Source: Chirona hameri
Lineage: Eukaryota; Arthropoda; Thecostraca; Balanomorpha; Balanidae
Assembly: GCA_036785665.1 (NCBI GenBank)
Contig: JAXIVJ010000343.1
Span: forward strand, 124,001-188,000
Length of the DNA stretch: 64,000 nt
Direction: 5' to 3'
The notes under the pieces are model-generated. The model had not been told where the DNA came from, ran no database searches, and worked only from the letters and a program-made list of their open reading frames with translations. The translations under genes and the position numbers were made by a program. Shown piece by piece: positions 19,210 to 30,300 of the stretch (position 1 is the first letter of the stretch; each line of letters starts with the position of its first letter).

Positions 19210-20685
19210 ATGGCGACCTCCCCGCCCCTCCGCCCCCTCATGGCAACTTCCCCGCCCCTCCGTCCCCTCATGGCGACCCCCCCGCCCGGCCCCCTTCAGG
19301 AGTCTCTCCCCTCCCGTCCCGGCGCGCGGCCACCCCCCGGCTTCCTTCCGAAGCCACCCGACCCCCTTCAGGGGTCTGCCCCCCCGGACGGTCCTCCTGG
19401 ACCCCCCGGCTCCCCTCGGGAGCCTCGCCCGGACCGACCCGGTGCTTGGCTCCCCCCCAACACCTCGCCACCCGACGGGCCTGCTCTCCTCCTCATTCAG
19501 AGGAAGGACGGAGTTACCATGAGGTACTCCAACCCGTTCGCGGTGCGCCGCCAACTGGTCGCCCTCTGCGGAGAGGTGGCCAGCGCGCGCCCCATCCGTT
19601 CCGGCGGTCTGCTGGTTCAGACCCTGTCTGGCCAGCAGACTGCCACCCTCCTAGCCATCCCGTCTTTCATGGACAAGGCTTGTGAGGTGACGGCCCCGGA
19701 CCACATGAATTCCTGCCAGGGATTCATCCTGTGCCCCGAAGTCAGCAATCTGACTGAGACCGTGCTCCTCCAGGAGCTAGTGACTCAGGGGGTGACAGAA
19801 GTGGTCCGGATGCGGTCTAAGCGACCAGGCCCCAACCCCATGGTCCGGCTGCGTTTCCGGGGCTTACAGCTCCCGGAACGCATCTACTGTGGCTACATAG
19901 TAGTCACAGTCAAGGAGTGGACCCAAGGGCCTCTGCAGTGCAGAGCCTGCTGGCGGTTTGGCCACCACCAGCGTCAGTGCCACGCCCGCCAGTCCATCTG
20001 CGGGAAGTGCGCCGAGACGCACGACACAGCCCAATGTGTCGGTGGCGACACCGCAGCCACTCGCTGCGTGTCGTGCGGGGCCGCCCACCCCGCATGGTCC
20101 CGTGACTGCCCTGCCCGAGCGCTAGCCGCCGAGCAGACCCGGGCCCGCAAGGCGGTACCCCCCACCCCACCTCCCATCCCAGCGCTGGCCCCCAGCGTCT
20201 GGCCCCCGCTGCCCCCATCCCACCGAACCCCACCCGCGCCCCCCCGTCGGACCTCAAGTGGGTCCACCTCACCGGCGCCACCGCCTGCCCCGTCACAGCG
20301 GCGGCAGTGCCCACCCCCACCGACGGCAGAGCAGACCGAGTCCCTCCTGTCCCTTCTGGACTCTAGTATCGCCGAGTCCCTTCTGGACTCTGGCAGTGCC
20401 CCAGCGGCACCCACTCCCACCCCCGCCGAATCTCTGGCGGAGTCCCCTCTCGAGTCCTCTGTGTCCTCGGAGGACTCTGACGCCTCTATGATCAGAGCCG
20501 TCACCCGCCAATTCCCAAACTCCCACCCTCCTCCTCTCTCTGAGGACAGTCAGTCCCTCACCCTCTCCCTGCCATCCCTCCCCTCCCCCCACCCTCCTTC
20601 CCAGCTCCCTCGTAGCCCCTCCCCCCCCAGCCCCTCTGAAAGTAACCGCTACCGCCGCAATTTGAGACGGTTCAACAAGAAATAA
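19210..20685 (+). CDS. LINE ORF1, Gag-like zinc-knuckle protein (intact)
   Basis: 491 codons, ATG at 19210 after a long 5' UTR, stop TAA. Residues 1-95 are proline-rich. The conserved core follows from about residue 97 (NPFAVRRQLVALCGEVASAR). Then come three CCHC zinc knuckles at about 244-300: CRACWRFGHHQRQC, CGKCAETHDTAQC and CVSCGAAHPAWSRDC. The C-terminal 190 residues are Pro/Ser/Glu-rich and disordered. Three knuckles are typical of ORF1 of I/Jockey/R1-type LINEs, where the protein binds its RNA and forms RNPs. This is the only array copy with an unbroken ORF1. Other copies have frameshifts at C-runs. Since this element lacks ORF2, the protein would serve only packaging or targeting. Confidence 0.85.
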   Translation: MATSPPLRPLMATSPPLRPLMATPPPGPLQESLPSRPGARPPPGFLPKPPDPLQGSAPPDGPPGPPGSPREPRPDRPGAWLPPNTSPPDGPALLLIQRKDGVTMRYSNPFAVRRQLVALCGEVASARPIRSGGLLVQTLSGQQTATLLAIPSFMDKACEVTAPDHMNSCQGFILCPEVSNLTETVLLQELVTQGVTEVVRMRSKRPGPNPMVRLRFRGLQLPERIYCGYIVVTVKEWTQGPLQCRACWRFGHHQRQCHARQSICGKCAETHDTAQCVGGDTAATRCVSCGAAHPAWSRDCPARALAAEQTRARKAVPPTPPPIPALAPSVWPPLPPSHRTPPAPPRRTSSGSTSPAPPPAPSQRRQCPPPPTAEQTESLLSLLDSSIAESLLDSGSAPAAPTPTPAESLAESPLESSVSSEDSDASMIRAVTRQFPNSHPPPLSEDSQSLTLSLPSLPSPHPPSQLPRSPSPPSPSESNRYRRNLRRFNKK

Positions 20686-20716
20686 TAAATAATCTCCAAC
20701 AAATACTTCATTCAGT

Positions 20717-21530
20717 TGTTTCTGACTAACCGTTAAATTGTGCTGCTGCTGACGTGGAAGTTGCGTGTTGGCTGCCGGTGTTTTGTTGCGGGGGCCCCCT
20801 GTTGGATTGGTAGCGCGGCGAATGGCTATGGCTTGGCTGTTCGTTGCGTAGCTGATTTGGCGGGGGATTTCTGCGATGGGGCGCCGATGGTTGATGTGCG
20901 GTTTTGCGTTGGCGGCGGCATGATTCCCTGCCAAACCAGTCAGAAATAACTTCCTGACTAACTGTTAAATCAAGTTACTGCTGACGCGGGAGTTGCGGGT
21001 TGGCTGCCGGTGTCTTGTTGCGGGGGCCCCCTGCTGGATCTCGGCCGCGCGGCGAATGGCCGGTGCTGTTCGTGACGTGGCTGATTTGGCGGGGGATTTC
21101 TGCGATGGGACGCCGATGGCTGATGTGCGATTTTGCGTTGGCGGCGGCATGATTCCCTGCCAAACCAGATCACACGCCGATGCTGCGCCGCGGTGCGGTG
21201 GCTGTTGCGCTGCGGTGCAGTGTCCGCTGCGCTGCGGTGCAGCATGTTAAATTATGTTAAAATCACGCTGCTGCCGACGTGGGGTTGCTTGTTGGCTGCC
21301 GGTGTCTTGTTACGGTGGCCCCCTGCTGGATCTCGGCCGCGCGGCGAAATTCGTTGCGTGGCTGATTTGGCGGGGGATTTCTGCGATGGGACGCCGATGG
21401 CTGATGTGCGATTTTGCGTTGGCGGCGGCACGATTCCCTGCCAAACCAGATCACTCGCCGATGCTGCGCCGCGGTGCGGTGGCTGCTGCGCTGCGGTGCA
21501 GTGTCCACTGCGCTGCGGTGCGGTATCCAC
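20717..21530 (+). repeat. GC-rich ~230-300-bp repeats replacing ORF2
   Basis: Three tandem copies, each with GACGTGG-like start, TTGGCTGCCGGTGTCTTGTT, GATTTGGCGGGGGATTTCTG and TTTTGCGTTGGCGGCGGCA. The last two end with GCTGCGCTGCGGTGCAGTGT-type short repeats. Many shadow ORFs arise on both strands. Related blocks recur at the same place in copies 5 and 6. Confidence 0.85.
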
Positions 21531-21549
21531 CCTGTCAAACCTTTTTTAC

Positions 21550-22098
21550 ACTGTTAGGTGATAGTTATCTTGTATTGATAGGTCCCCTCTTAGATTATTT
21601 CTACCAAACACGTTTAGCTAAACAAATATAACAGGGGTTTTTTGCCTTGCGCATTTTTGGCCCACCGCGCAGGTTTTTCCCCTTTGCCTTAGACGCTGGG
21701 TTTTTTATTATTTAGGACTTTTCGCCCAGCTAAACACACCCCACAACCAGGTCTCGCCGAGGCGCCGGAGCTAGGGAGACTGGCAACAGTCTCCCTCTGT
21801 TGCAATGACGGCACCCCACGGCTCCATCAACTCTGACACTGTACAAGTATTCTGTTCTGTGTGTGTATGAAATATATTGTGTATGTATGTGTCTCGTGTT
21901 TTATTTTAACTTTGACTTTGAACGAAATACTTAACGTAAGATAGACTTTAGATTTACTGTGAAGAATTCACTTAACGTAAAATAGCTACCCTATTCCCTT
22001 TTTTGCTCGGGTTCCCATAAACCGACTAACGTAACTCTTTGCCTGGCAAATTGCCAGAAGTACTTTCCCAAACCCAGGATATGGCTATAGGCCGGTCT

Positions 22099-22102
<4 letters not shown>
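21550..22102 (+). other. Shared 3' end: ORF2 tail remnant, 3' UTR and terminal hairpin
   Basis: Codons for LLGDSYLVLIGPLLDYFYQT are the last residues of ORF2 as found in copies 2 and 4. The 3' UTR contains several AACGTAA motifs, the palindrome CTGGCAAATTGCCAG and, just before poly(A), a stem ACCCAG (22072-22077)/CTGGGT (22097-22102) closing a conserved ATGGCTATAGGCCGG loop. In copy 6 the stem is ACCCGG/CCGGGT, a compensated change. RT recognition of this structure is inferred. Confidence 0.7.
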
Positions 22103-22148
<46 letters not shown>

Positions 22149-22161
22149 GGCATTTTGTTTT

Positions 22162-25100
22162 ACATTTAACGCACAATCTGACCCTCTTTTTAGCGATCAT
22201 TTCCCAATTCACTTAGAACTCCAAGTCCCTTCAGGACAGACTAATTTTTACTCTCTGCCTAGATGGAACCTTCGCAAAGCCGACTGGTCCTCCTTTCAAA
22301 AACACATTGACACTAGTCACCCCGCAGACTCCCAGACCGACATTAACACATTTTTAAACACTATTCTCGCATCAGCACACCAGCACATCCCACACACACG
22401 CACACACACACAACACCACCCGAGGCAGCGTACTGCCCCGTGGTGGAACACAGAATGCCAAAGAGCTGTTGCCCTCCGGAAAAGAGCATTTCGAAAATTT
22501 CAATCTTGTATAACTGCAGAAAACGAGCACGAAGTACGGAAAACCCGCTCTTTGGCTAAAACAATCATTGACAAAGCAAAAAAAGAATCTTGGCAGGAAT
22601 TCTCATCTACCTTTAATCGATTTACCTCCCTCTCAAAAATTTGGACATTAATTAAATCGTTTTCAAATAAAAGACCACCGCCATACAAAATCCCACACTT
22701 ACAAATACACAACACATCTTACACGCTTCCCCTAGAGGTGGCGACACAATTTGCACAACACTACGCTAGCATATCATCAACCCAACAATGTACACCAACT
22801 TTTACTAACCAACTTAACGATCAATTTCAATCTATTAGCTTTGACTCTAATAACGTAGAAATCTACAACTCTCCTTTTACCAACTCCGAGTTAACGTATG
22901 CTATCGGTAAATGTGGTAAAACTTCTGTAGGGCCAGATCAAATTGATTACTCTTTCTTTAAAAACTTGACAGAGACTGGTCTCACCAACTTACTAACAGC
23001 CTTCAACACCATGTGGTTTGATGGCACTTTCCCTGAATCTTGGCATAATAGTACGCTAATTCCTATAATTAAACCTCGCAAACCCAAATCTTCTCCCGCT
23101 AGCTATCGCCCTATTTCTCTAACCAGTTGTGCATGTAAACTATTCGAACGCATGGTTAATGGACGCATCAGGACATACATTGAATCAAATAATTTACTTT
23201 CCCCACACCAAAGTGGTTTTCGACCTGGTCGCTCCACTGCGGACAATTTAGTTGGTCTTATCGACTCTGTCCAGCGCGGCTTTCGAGGGAGAGAGGTCAC
23301 AGTTGCCCTCTTTCTTGATTTGAGAGCTGCGTTTGACAGAGTCAACAAAACCGCACTTCTAGTAAAGGTCCATAAGGCCGGAATTCGAGGTCGACTCGCC
23401 AAATTTATCCAAAACTTTTTAGAAAATAGAACTTTTAATGTAAGGTGCGGCAACACATATTCTCCAAATCAAAATCAGGACCACGGTGTCCCACAGGGAT
23501 CGGTCCTCTCCCCGACCCTATTTTTAATTATGATTAACGACATCTTCAGTAATATTAATAAGATCGACAAAGGTCTCAAATTTTCAATGTACGCTGATGA
23601 CCTGGCGGTGTGGTTCTCGCACCCGAGTGTCGATCAAGCCAGCAAAATGTTACAACTAGTACTCATTGATATAAAAGTATGGTGCGACCAATGGGGTCTG
23701 GAAATTTCTCCAAGTAAATCTGCATCTCTAATTTTTTCAAAGAAACCTGCATATGTGGAACCCTACATTCCATTAAAATATAAAAATCAAACTATCCCCT
23801 TCGTCAAATCATTCAAGTATCTGGGAATAACGCTAGACACACGTCTCTCGTTCATCCCACACTTCAACGATTTAGTGCAGAGATGTACGCGACGAATTAA
23901 TATTATGAAGTCATTGGCTGGTCGAGAGTGGGGCGCAGATCGGGCCACTCTCCTCCAACTATATACTTCCCTGATACGCCCAGTACTGGATTATAACGCA
24001 TTCTTATTTGATGACATATGTTCCAAACAAATTAAAAAATTGCAAACTGTCCAAAACGCTGCCTTGCGCATCGTGATTGGAGCCTGCCGCACCACCAACA
24101 CCACAAACTTACACATCGACACTAACATTCCCACACTCTGCCGCCGACGCAAATACACACTACTTAGATTCTACGCCAGAGCAAGTTCACACCCCACACG
24201 CCCAACATTCCACATTTTAAATCACCCCGCACCCACTAGACGACAAACACTACTACAAAAACGACACCCGCTTATCAGTCACAGAATCAGACAAACACTC
24301 ACACTATTCAACATCGCTCACATCACCACAATGCCAACGCCACCACTCACACCTCACTGGCTCGACACAACACCAGACACACACCGCCTCTTCACACACA
24401 ACAAAAACACAGTCACCGCGTCAGAAACACTCTCACTCTTCCACGAACACAAATCACAACACAACACATACACATACATATACACAGACGGTTCACGGGG
24501 CGAAGGCCGAACCGGTGGTGCATTCTACACAAACACAGTTAGCAATAACTTTAGACTTCCCGACATAAATAGCGTATACACAGCGGAATTGTCAGCCATT
24601 TTATTAGCATTAATATACGTCAGAAAAGAAAAACTTAAGGAAGTAGTCATTTGCACAGACTCGTCCGCCTCGCTCACGGCTATTTCTTCGATTAGTGAAT
24701 GTAGAAACCCGATAGTATTTAAAATCAGACAACTAATCAAGTATTTAAACAGTACAAACAATAGTATTAAATTCCTCTGGATCCCAGGACACGCAGGTAT
24801 CCCGGGAAACGAGATCCCAGGACACGCAGGTATCCCGGGAAACGAGGAAGCCGACAGACTTGCGAAATTGAGCCTAGAATTACCTTCAGTAAACCAACTT
24901 CCAAGCCCAGTATCAGACGTGTTAAATTATATTAATTCTCAACTTAGCGTACTGCGCCAGAGCGAGTGGGACGCCGCTCCGCATTTTCATCTTTATCCAA
25001 TTAAGCCAAAAGTCCAACATTTTATATCTAGTCACCAGAATTGTAGAGAGAAGGAGGTAATTTTGGCGCGCCTCCGTCTCGGTCATACAAAAATTACTCA

Positions 25101-25347
25101 TTATTATATTATGGAGAATCTCCCGCCACCAAATTGCCAACATTGCCCAGGTTATCCGCGCTACACAATCAAGCACTTACTTATTACTTGCCCAGTACAC
25201 AACGATAAACGACAGAACATTATTAATTACACACAACAAAATGGCATCACACTAAATCTTCAAACACTGTTAGGTGATAGTTATCCTGAATTGATAGGTC
25301 TCCTCTTAGATTATCTCTACCAAACACGTTTAGCTAATCAAATATAA
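22162..25347 (+). CDS. LINE ORF2 protein, partial (RT-RNase H, endonuclease lost)
   Basis: About 1061 codons remain open from TFNAQSD (end of the endonuclease domain) to TAA at 25345-25347. RT contains VPQGSVLSPTLF and the catalytic MYADDLAVWF. RNase H has YTDGSRG, TAELSAI, CTDSSAS and the GNEEADRLAK end. A C-terminal CCHC-type knuckle (CQHCPGYPRYTIKH followed by a Cys) precedes the stop. The RNase H domain carries an 11-residue tandem duplication, IPGHAGIPGNE twice (33 bp, about 24780-24846), next to the last catalytic Asp, which probably impairs it. The first 206 ORF2 residues are missing. The methionine at 22552 is internal, not an authentic start. Confidence 0.9.
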   Translation, partial: TFNAQSDPLFSDHFPIHLELQVPSGQTNFYSLPRWNLRKADWSSFQKHIDTSHPADSQTDINTFLNTILASAHQHIPHTRTHTQHHPRQRTAPWWNTECQRAVALRKRAFRKFQSCITAENEHEVRKTRSLAKTIIDKAKKESWQEFSSTFNRFTSLSKIWTLIKSFSNKRPPPYKIPHLQIHNTSYTLPLEVATQFAQHYASISSTQQCTPTFTNQLNDQFQSISFDSNNVEIYNSPFTNSELTYAIGKCGKTSVGPDQIDYSFFKNLTETGLTNLLTAFNTMWFDGTFPESWHNSTLIPIIKPRKPKSSPASYRPISLTSCACKLFERMVNGRIRTYIESNNLLSPHQSGFRPGRSTADNLVGLIDSVQRGFRGREVTVALFLDLRAAFDRVNKTALLVKVHKAGIRGRLAKFIQNFLENRTFNVRCGNTYSPNQNQDHGVPQGSVLSPTLFLIMINDIFSNINKIDKGLKFSMYADDLAVWFSHPSVDQASKMLQLVLIDIKVWCDQWGLEISPSKSASLIFSKKPAYVEPYIPLKYKNQTIPFVKSFKYLGITLDTRLSFIPHFNDLVQRCTRRINIMKSLAGREWGADRATLLQLYTSLIRPVLDYNAFLFDDICSKQIKKLQTVQNAALRIVIGACRTTNTTNLHIDTNIPTLCRRRKYTLLRFYARASSHPTRPTFHILNHPAPTRRQTLLQKRHPLISHRIRQTLTLFNIAHITTMPTPPLTPHWLDTTPDTHRLFTHNKNTVTASETLSLFHEHKSQHNTYTYIYTDGSRGEGRTGGAFYTNTVSNNFRLPDINSVYTAELSAILLALIYVRKEKLKEVVICTDSSASLTAISSISECRNPIVFKIRQLIKYLNSTNNSIKFLWIPGHAGIPGNEIPGHAGIPGNEEADRLAKLSLELPSVNQLPSPVSDVLNYINSQLSVLRQSEWDAAPHFHLYPIKPKVQHFISSHQNCREKEVILARLRLGHTKITHYYIMENLPPPNCQHCPGYPRYTIKHLLITCPVHNDKRQNIINYTQQNGITLNLQTLLGDSYPELIGLLLDYLYQTRLANQI

Positions 25348-25619
25348 CAGGGGTTTTTGGCCTTGCGCATTTTTGGCCCACCGCGCAGGTTTTTTCCCCT
25401 TTGCCTTAGACGCTGGGCTTTTTATTATTCAGGACTTTTCGCCCAGCTAAATACACCCCACAACCAGGTCTTGCCGAGGCGCCGGAGCCAGGGAGACTGG
25501 CAACAGTCTCCCGTTGTGGCAATGACGGCACCGCCACGGCTCCATCAACACTGACACTGTACAAGTGTATTGTAATAAAAATATGTATGCATGTGGTCTC
25601 GTGTTTGACTTATTTTTGA

Positions 25620-25760
25620 CTTTGAACGAAATACTTAACGTAATGCTAGATATTATTTTTGACCTTGAACGAAATACTTAACGTAATGCTAGATATTATA
25701 TTTGACCTTGAACGAAATACTTAACGTAATGTTAGATATTATATTTACTTAGAACAAATA
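25620..25760 (+). repeat. ~53-bp repeats in the 3' UTR
   Basis: Three copies of TTTGACCTTGAACGAAATAC followed by TTAACGTAATGNTAGATATTAT. The number varies among array copies (one to three). Confidence 0.85.
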
Positions 25761-25950
25761 ATTTTTCCGGGTACAAATAAACCGGTTAACGTAACTAGTA
25801 ACGTAAAATAGCTGCCCTAGTCCCTAGTTTGTCCCGGGTCACATAAACCGGATAACGTAACTCTTTTCCTGGCAAATTGCCAGATGTCACTCCCCACCCG
25901 GAATATGGCTATAGGCCGGTCCGGGAATTTAAAAAAAAAAAAAAAAAAAA

Positions 25951-26166
25951 TGGGGCATTTACTTTGAACAAATAATTTTTCCGGGTACAAATAAACCGGT
26001 TAACGTAACTAGTAACGTAAAATAGCTGCCCTAGTCCCTAGTTTGTTCCGGGTCACACAAACCGGATAACGTAACTCTTTTCCTGGCAAATTGCCAGATG
26101 TCACTCCCCACCCGGAATATGGCTATAGGCCGGTCCGGGAATAAAAAAATAAAAAAATAAAAAAAA
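25951..26166 (+). mobile_element. LINE array copy 3: 3' UTR stub
   Basis: TGGGGCATTTACTTT followed by only the last ~190 bp of the 3' UTR and an A-rich tail of AAAAAAT units. An extreme 5' truncation. It duplicates the end of copy 2 almost exactly. Confidence 0.85.
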
Positions 26167-27385
26167 TGGGGCTGGTCCAGCGCAAGGACGGCGGGTCGAT
26201 GAGGCACGCCAACCCCTTCGCAGTGCGCCGCTGCCTGGTGGCAATCTGCGGAGAAGTCCACAGCGCCCGCTCCATCCGCTCAGGGGCACTGCTGATTAAA
26301 ACCAAATCTGGTCAGCAGACTGACGCCATCATGGCCCTGAAGTCCTTCATGGACAGGCCATGCGAGGTGTCTGCACCCGACCGCATGAACTCTTGCCAAG
26401 GGTTCATCTACTCCCCGGACGTCAGCACGCTGACAGAGACCGTGCTCCTCCTCGAGCTCGTGTCTCAGGGAGTGACCGAGGTGGTCAGGATGGGGTCGAA
26501 GAGGCCCGGTCCGAACCCCATGGTGCGGCTCCGGTTTAGGGGACTGGTCCTCCCCGACCGGATTTATTGCGGGTACATTACTGTACCCGTAACGGCGTGG
26601 ACCCCGGGTCCCCAGCAGTGTCGTGCCTGCTGGAGATTCGGCCACCACCAGCGATCCTGTCACGCCAGCCACTCCACCTGTGGCAAGTGCGCCCAGTCGC
26701 ACGACACAGATGACTGTGTCGGTGGTGACACCGCAGCCCTGCTGTGCGTGTCCTGCGGCGGCCCCCACCCAGCGTGGTTCCGGGACTGCCCTGCCCGAGC
26801 GGCCTGGGTCGAGGAGACCCGAGCCCGCCGGGAGGGCCCCGCCGCCCCCCCTCCCATCCCAGCGCTAGCCCCCAGCGCCTGGCCGCCACTCCCCCCATCC
26901 CACCGAACCCCACCCGCGCCCTCCCCCCGTCGGGCCCCACGTGGGTCCCCCCCCCCCTGGTGCCGCTGGCAGCTCCGCCGGAGCGGCCCAGCGTGACGTC
27001 ACCAACGGCAGACCCGAGCGGGCCCTGCCCTTCGCCAGCCGAGTTCCTCCAGGACTCCGGCCGTGCCCAAGCGGCACAAACTCCCACCCCCGCCGAACAT
27101 CAGGCGGAGTCAGCGGTCGAGGCCTCGGGGGAAGACTCCGGGGACTCTTCCGCGGAGGAGACCGATGCGTCCCTCATCCGGGCTTTTGGAAGCCGGGTCC
27201 CCACCTCCCAGCCCCGCCCCGCTCTCTACCGCCCTCCGCCCTGCTTCGCTCGCTACCACTCTCCGCCCTCCCGCGCCTCCCCGTCTCCCTCCCGCCCTGG
27301 CCAGCTCCCTGAACGGACCCGACCACCCCGCCGGAGACGGACACGAGCGACCGCAAGGCGCGGTCAGAATAGCAACTCCCGATGA
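26166..27385 (+). pseudogene. LINE ORF1 (Gag-like), 5'-truncated with one frameshift
   Basis: The frame opens at an ATG created by the junction itself (last A of the preceding tail plus TGGGGC), then LVQRKDGGSMRHANPFAVRR. Three zinc knuckles follow: CRACWRFGHHQRSC, CGKCAQSHDTDDC and CVSCGGPHPAWFRDC. Near a C-run at about 26948-26960 the frame shifts, and the Ser/Pro/Glu-rich C-terminus continues in another frame (SGEDSGDSSAEETDASLIRA) to TGA 27383-27385. The stop overlaps the ORF2 start. The homopolymer position means a sequencing error cannot be excluded. Confidence 0.8.
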
Positions 27386-30300
27386 ACCAAAATCAAACTG
27401 AATTCGTCCTCCAATGGAATGTTAGATCTTTAATATCACATTGGGGGCAATTCAAACATTATGTCTTAAATAATAATCCGTTAGTAGCCGCTGTTCAGGA
27501 AACCCATTTCATTGACGCCGACTTTAATAATTATACTCTTAAAATTTCCGGCTATAGTCTCTACACAAATAACGTAAATGCATCACCGCGCCGAGGCGGC
27601 TCGGCTTTGCTTATTTCAAACCAACTTTTGCATCACCAAATCGACCTTCAAACAACCTTAGACGCAGTCGGCGTCAATATTAAAATCGCTCAGCTAGAAC
27701 TAACTCTTATCTCAATTTATTTCCGTCCTACCGAGGACATAGACATTGATTCTCTTTCCCAGCTTATCACAAATATTAACACCCCATGTCTGATTATGGG
27801 CGATTTCAACGCGCATAGTCGGGCGTGGGGCTGCCTTCGGAACTCTCTTCGAGGCCAAATTATGCTGGACCTACTGGACCGCTATAATTTGGTCTTCCTT
27901 AACGACCAATCACCCACACACGTACACCACTCAGGAGGCGAGGTGACTTACAGCGCCATCGATCTCGCCTTCGCCTCACCACGCATCGCGACTCTTTTCA
28001 CATTTAACGCACAATCTGACCCTCTTTTTAGCGATCATTTCCCAATTCACTTAGAACTCCAAGTCCCTTCAGGACAGACAAATTTTTACTCTCTGCCTAG
28101 ATGGAACCTTCGCAAAGCCGACTGGTCCTCCTTTCAAAATCACATTGACACTAGTCACCCCGCAGACTCCCAGACCGACATTAACACATTTTTAAACACT
28201 ATTCTCGCATCAGCACACCAGCACATTCCACACACACGCACACACACACAACACCACCCGAGGCAGCGTACTGCCCCGTGGTGGAACACAGAATGCCAAA
28301 GAGCTGTTGCCCTCCGGAAAAGAGCATTTCGAAAATTTCAATCTTGTATAACTGCAGAAAACGAACACGAAGTACGGAAAACCCGCTCTTTGGCTAAAAC
28401 AATCATTGACAAAGCAAAAAAAGAATCTTGGCAGGAATTCTCATCTACCTTTAATCGATTTACCTCCCTCTCAAAAATTTGGACATTAATTAAATCGTTT
28501 TCAAATAAAAGACCACCGGCATACAAAATCCCACACTTACAAATACACAACACATCTTACACGCTTCCCCTAGAGGTGGCAACACAATTTGCACAACACT
28601 ACGCTAACATATCATCAACGCAACAATGTACACCAACTTTTAATAACCAACTTAACGATCAATTTCACTCTATTAGCTTTGACTCTAATAACGTAGAAAT
28701 CTACAACTCTCTTTTTACCAACTCAGAGTTAACGTACGCTATAGGTAAATGTGGTAAAACTTCTGTAGGACCAGATCAAATTGACTACTCCTTCTTTAAA
28801 AACTTGACAGAAACTGGTCTCACCAACTTACTAACAGCCTTCAATACCATGTGGTTTGATGGCAATTTCCCTGAATCTTGGCATAACAGTACGCTAATTC
28901 CTATAATTAAACCTCGCAAACCCAAATCTTCTCCCGCTAGCTATCGCCCTATTTCTCTAACTAGTTGTGCATGTAAACTATTCGAACGCATGGTTAATGG
29001 ACGCATCAGGACATACATTGAAACAAATAATTTACTTTCCCCACACCAAAGTGGTTTTCGACCTGGTCGCTCCACTGCGGACAATTTAGTTGGTCTTATC
29101 GACTCTGTCCAGCGCGGCTTTCGAGGGAGAGAGGTCACAGTTGCCCTCTTTCTTGATTTGAGAGCTGCGTTTGACAGAGTCAATAAGACTGCACTTCTAG
29201 TAAAGGTCCATAAGGCCGGAATTCGAGGTCGACTCGCTAAATTTATCCAAAACTTTTTGGAAAATAGAACTTTTAATGTAAGGTGCGGCAACACATATTC
29301 TCCAAATCAAAATCAGGACCACGGTGTCCCACAGGGATCGGTCCTCTCCCCGACCCTATTTTTAATTATGATTAACGACATTTTCAGTAATATTAACAAG
29401 ATCGACAAAGGTCTTAAATTTTCAATGTACGCTGATGACCTGGCGGTGTGGTTCTCGCACCCGAGTGTCGATCAAGCCAGCAAAATGTTACAACTAGTAC
29501 TCATTGATATAAAGGTATGGTGCGACCAATGGGGTCTGGAAATTTCTCCAAGTAAATCTGCATCTCTAATTTTTTCAAAGAAACCTGCATATGTGGAACC
29601 CTACATTCCATTAAAATATAACAATCAAATTATCCCTTTCGTCAAATCATTCAAGTATCTGGGAATAACGCTAGACACACGTCTCTCGTTCATCCCACAC
29701 TTCAATGATTTAGTGCAGAGATGTACGAGACGAATTAATATTATGAAGTCATTGGCTGGTCGAGAGTGGGGCGCAGATCGTGCCACTCTTCTCCAACTAT
29801 ATACTTCCCTGATACGCCCAGTACTGGACTATAACGCATTCTTATTTGATGACATATGTTCCAAACAAATTAAAAAATTGCAAACTGTCCAAAACGCTGC
29901 CTTGCGGATCGTGACTGGAGCCTGCCGCACCACCAACACCACAAACTTACACATCGACACAAACATTCCCACACTCTGCCGCCGACGCAAATTCACACTA
30001 CTTAGATTCTACACCAGAGCAAGTTCACACCCCACACGCCCAACATTCCACATCTTAAATCACCCCGCACCCACAAGACGACAAACACTACTACAAAAAC
30101 GACACCCACTCATCAGTCACAGAATCAGACAGACACTCGCACTATTCAACATTCCACACATCAACACAATGCCAACGCCACCACTCACATCTCACTGGCT
30201 CGACACAACACCAGACACACACCGCCTCTTCACACACAACAAAAACACAGTCACGGCGGCAGAGACACACACACTCTTCAACGAACACAAAGCACAACAC

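Larger units (their letters stand above)
18916..22145 (+). mobile_element. LINE array copy 1: Gag-only I-group element
   Basis: Starts at TGGGGCATTT and ends in a 43-base poly(A) (22103-22145). Order: ~290-bp 5' UTR, intact ORF1 (19210-20685), about 0.8 kb of GC-rich repeats in place of ORF2, a short ORF2 C-terminal remnant (about 21555-21632), and the 3' UTR shared by all copies. It lacks endonuclease and RT, so its mobility would depend on ORF2 protein from related copies such as 26167-31713. Confidence 0.85.
22146..25950 (+). mobile_element. LINE array copy 2: 5'-truncated ORF2 element
   Basis: Begins TGGGGCATTT directly after the poly(A) of copy 1, then enters ORF2 near codon 207, late in the endonuclease. 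Continues through RT, RNase H and the C-terminal zinc knuckle to the 3' UTR and a 20-base poly(A) (25931-25950). Nearly identical to copy 4 over the shared length. Confidence 0.9.

Noticed and set aside
20717..21561. Numerous 60-142-codon ORFs on both strands of the post-ORF1 region
   Set aside because: GC-rich repeat blocks with few stops. No conserved protein and no consistent frame between copies.
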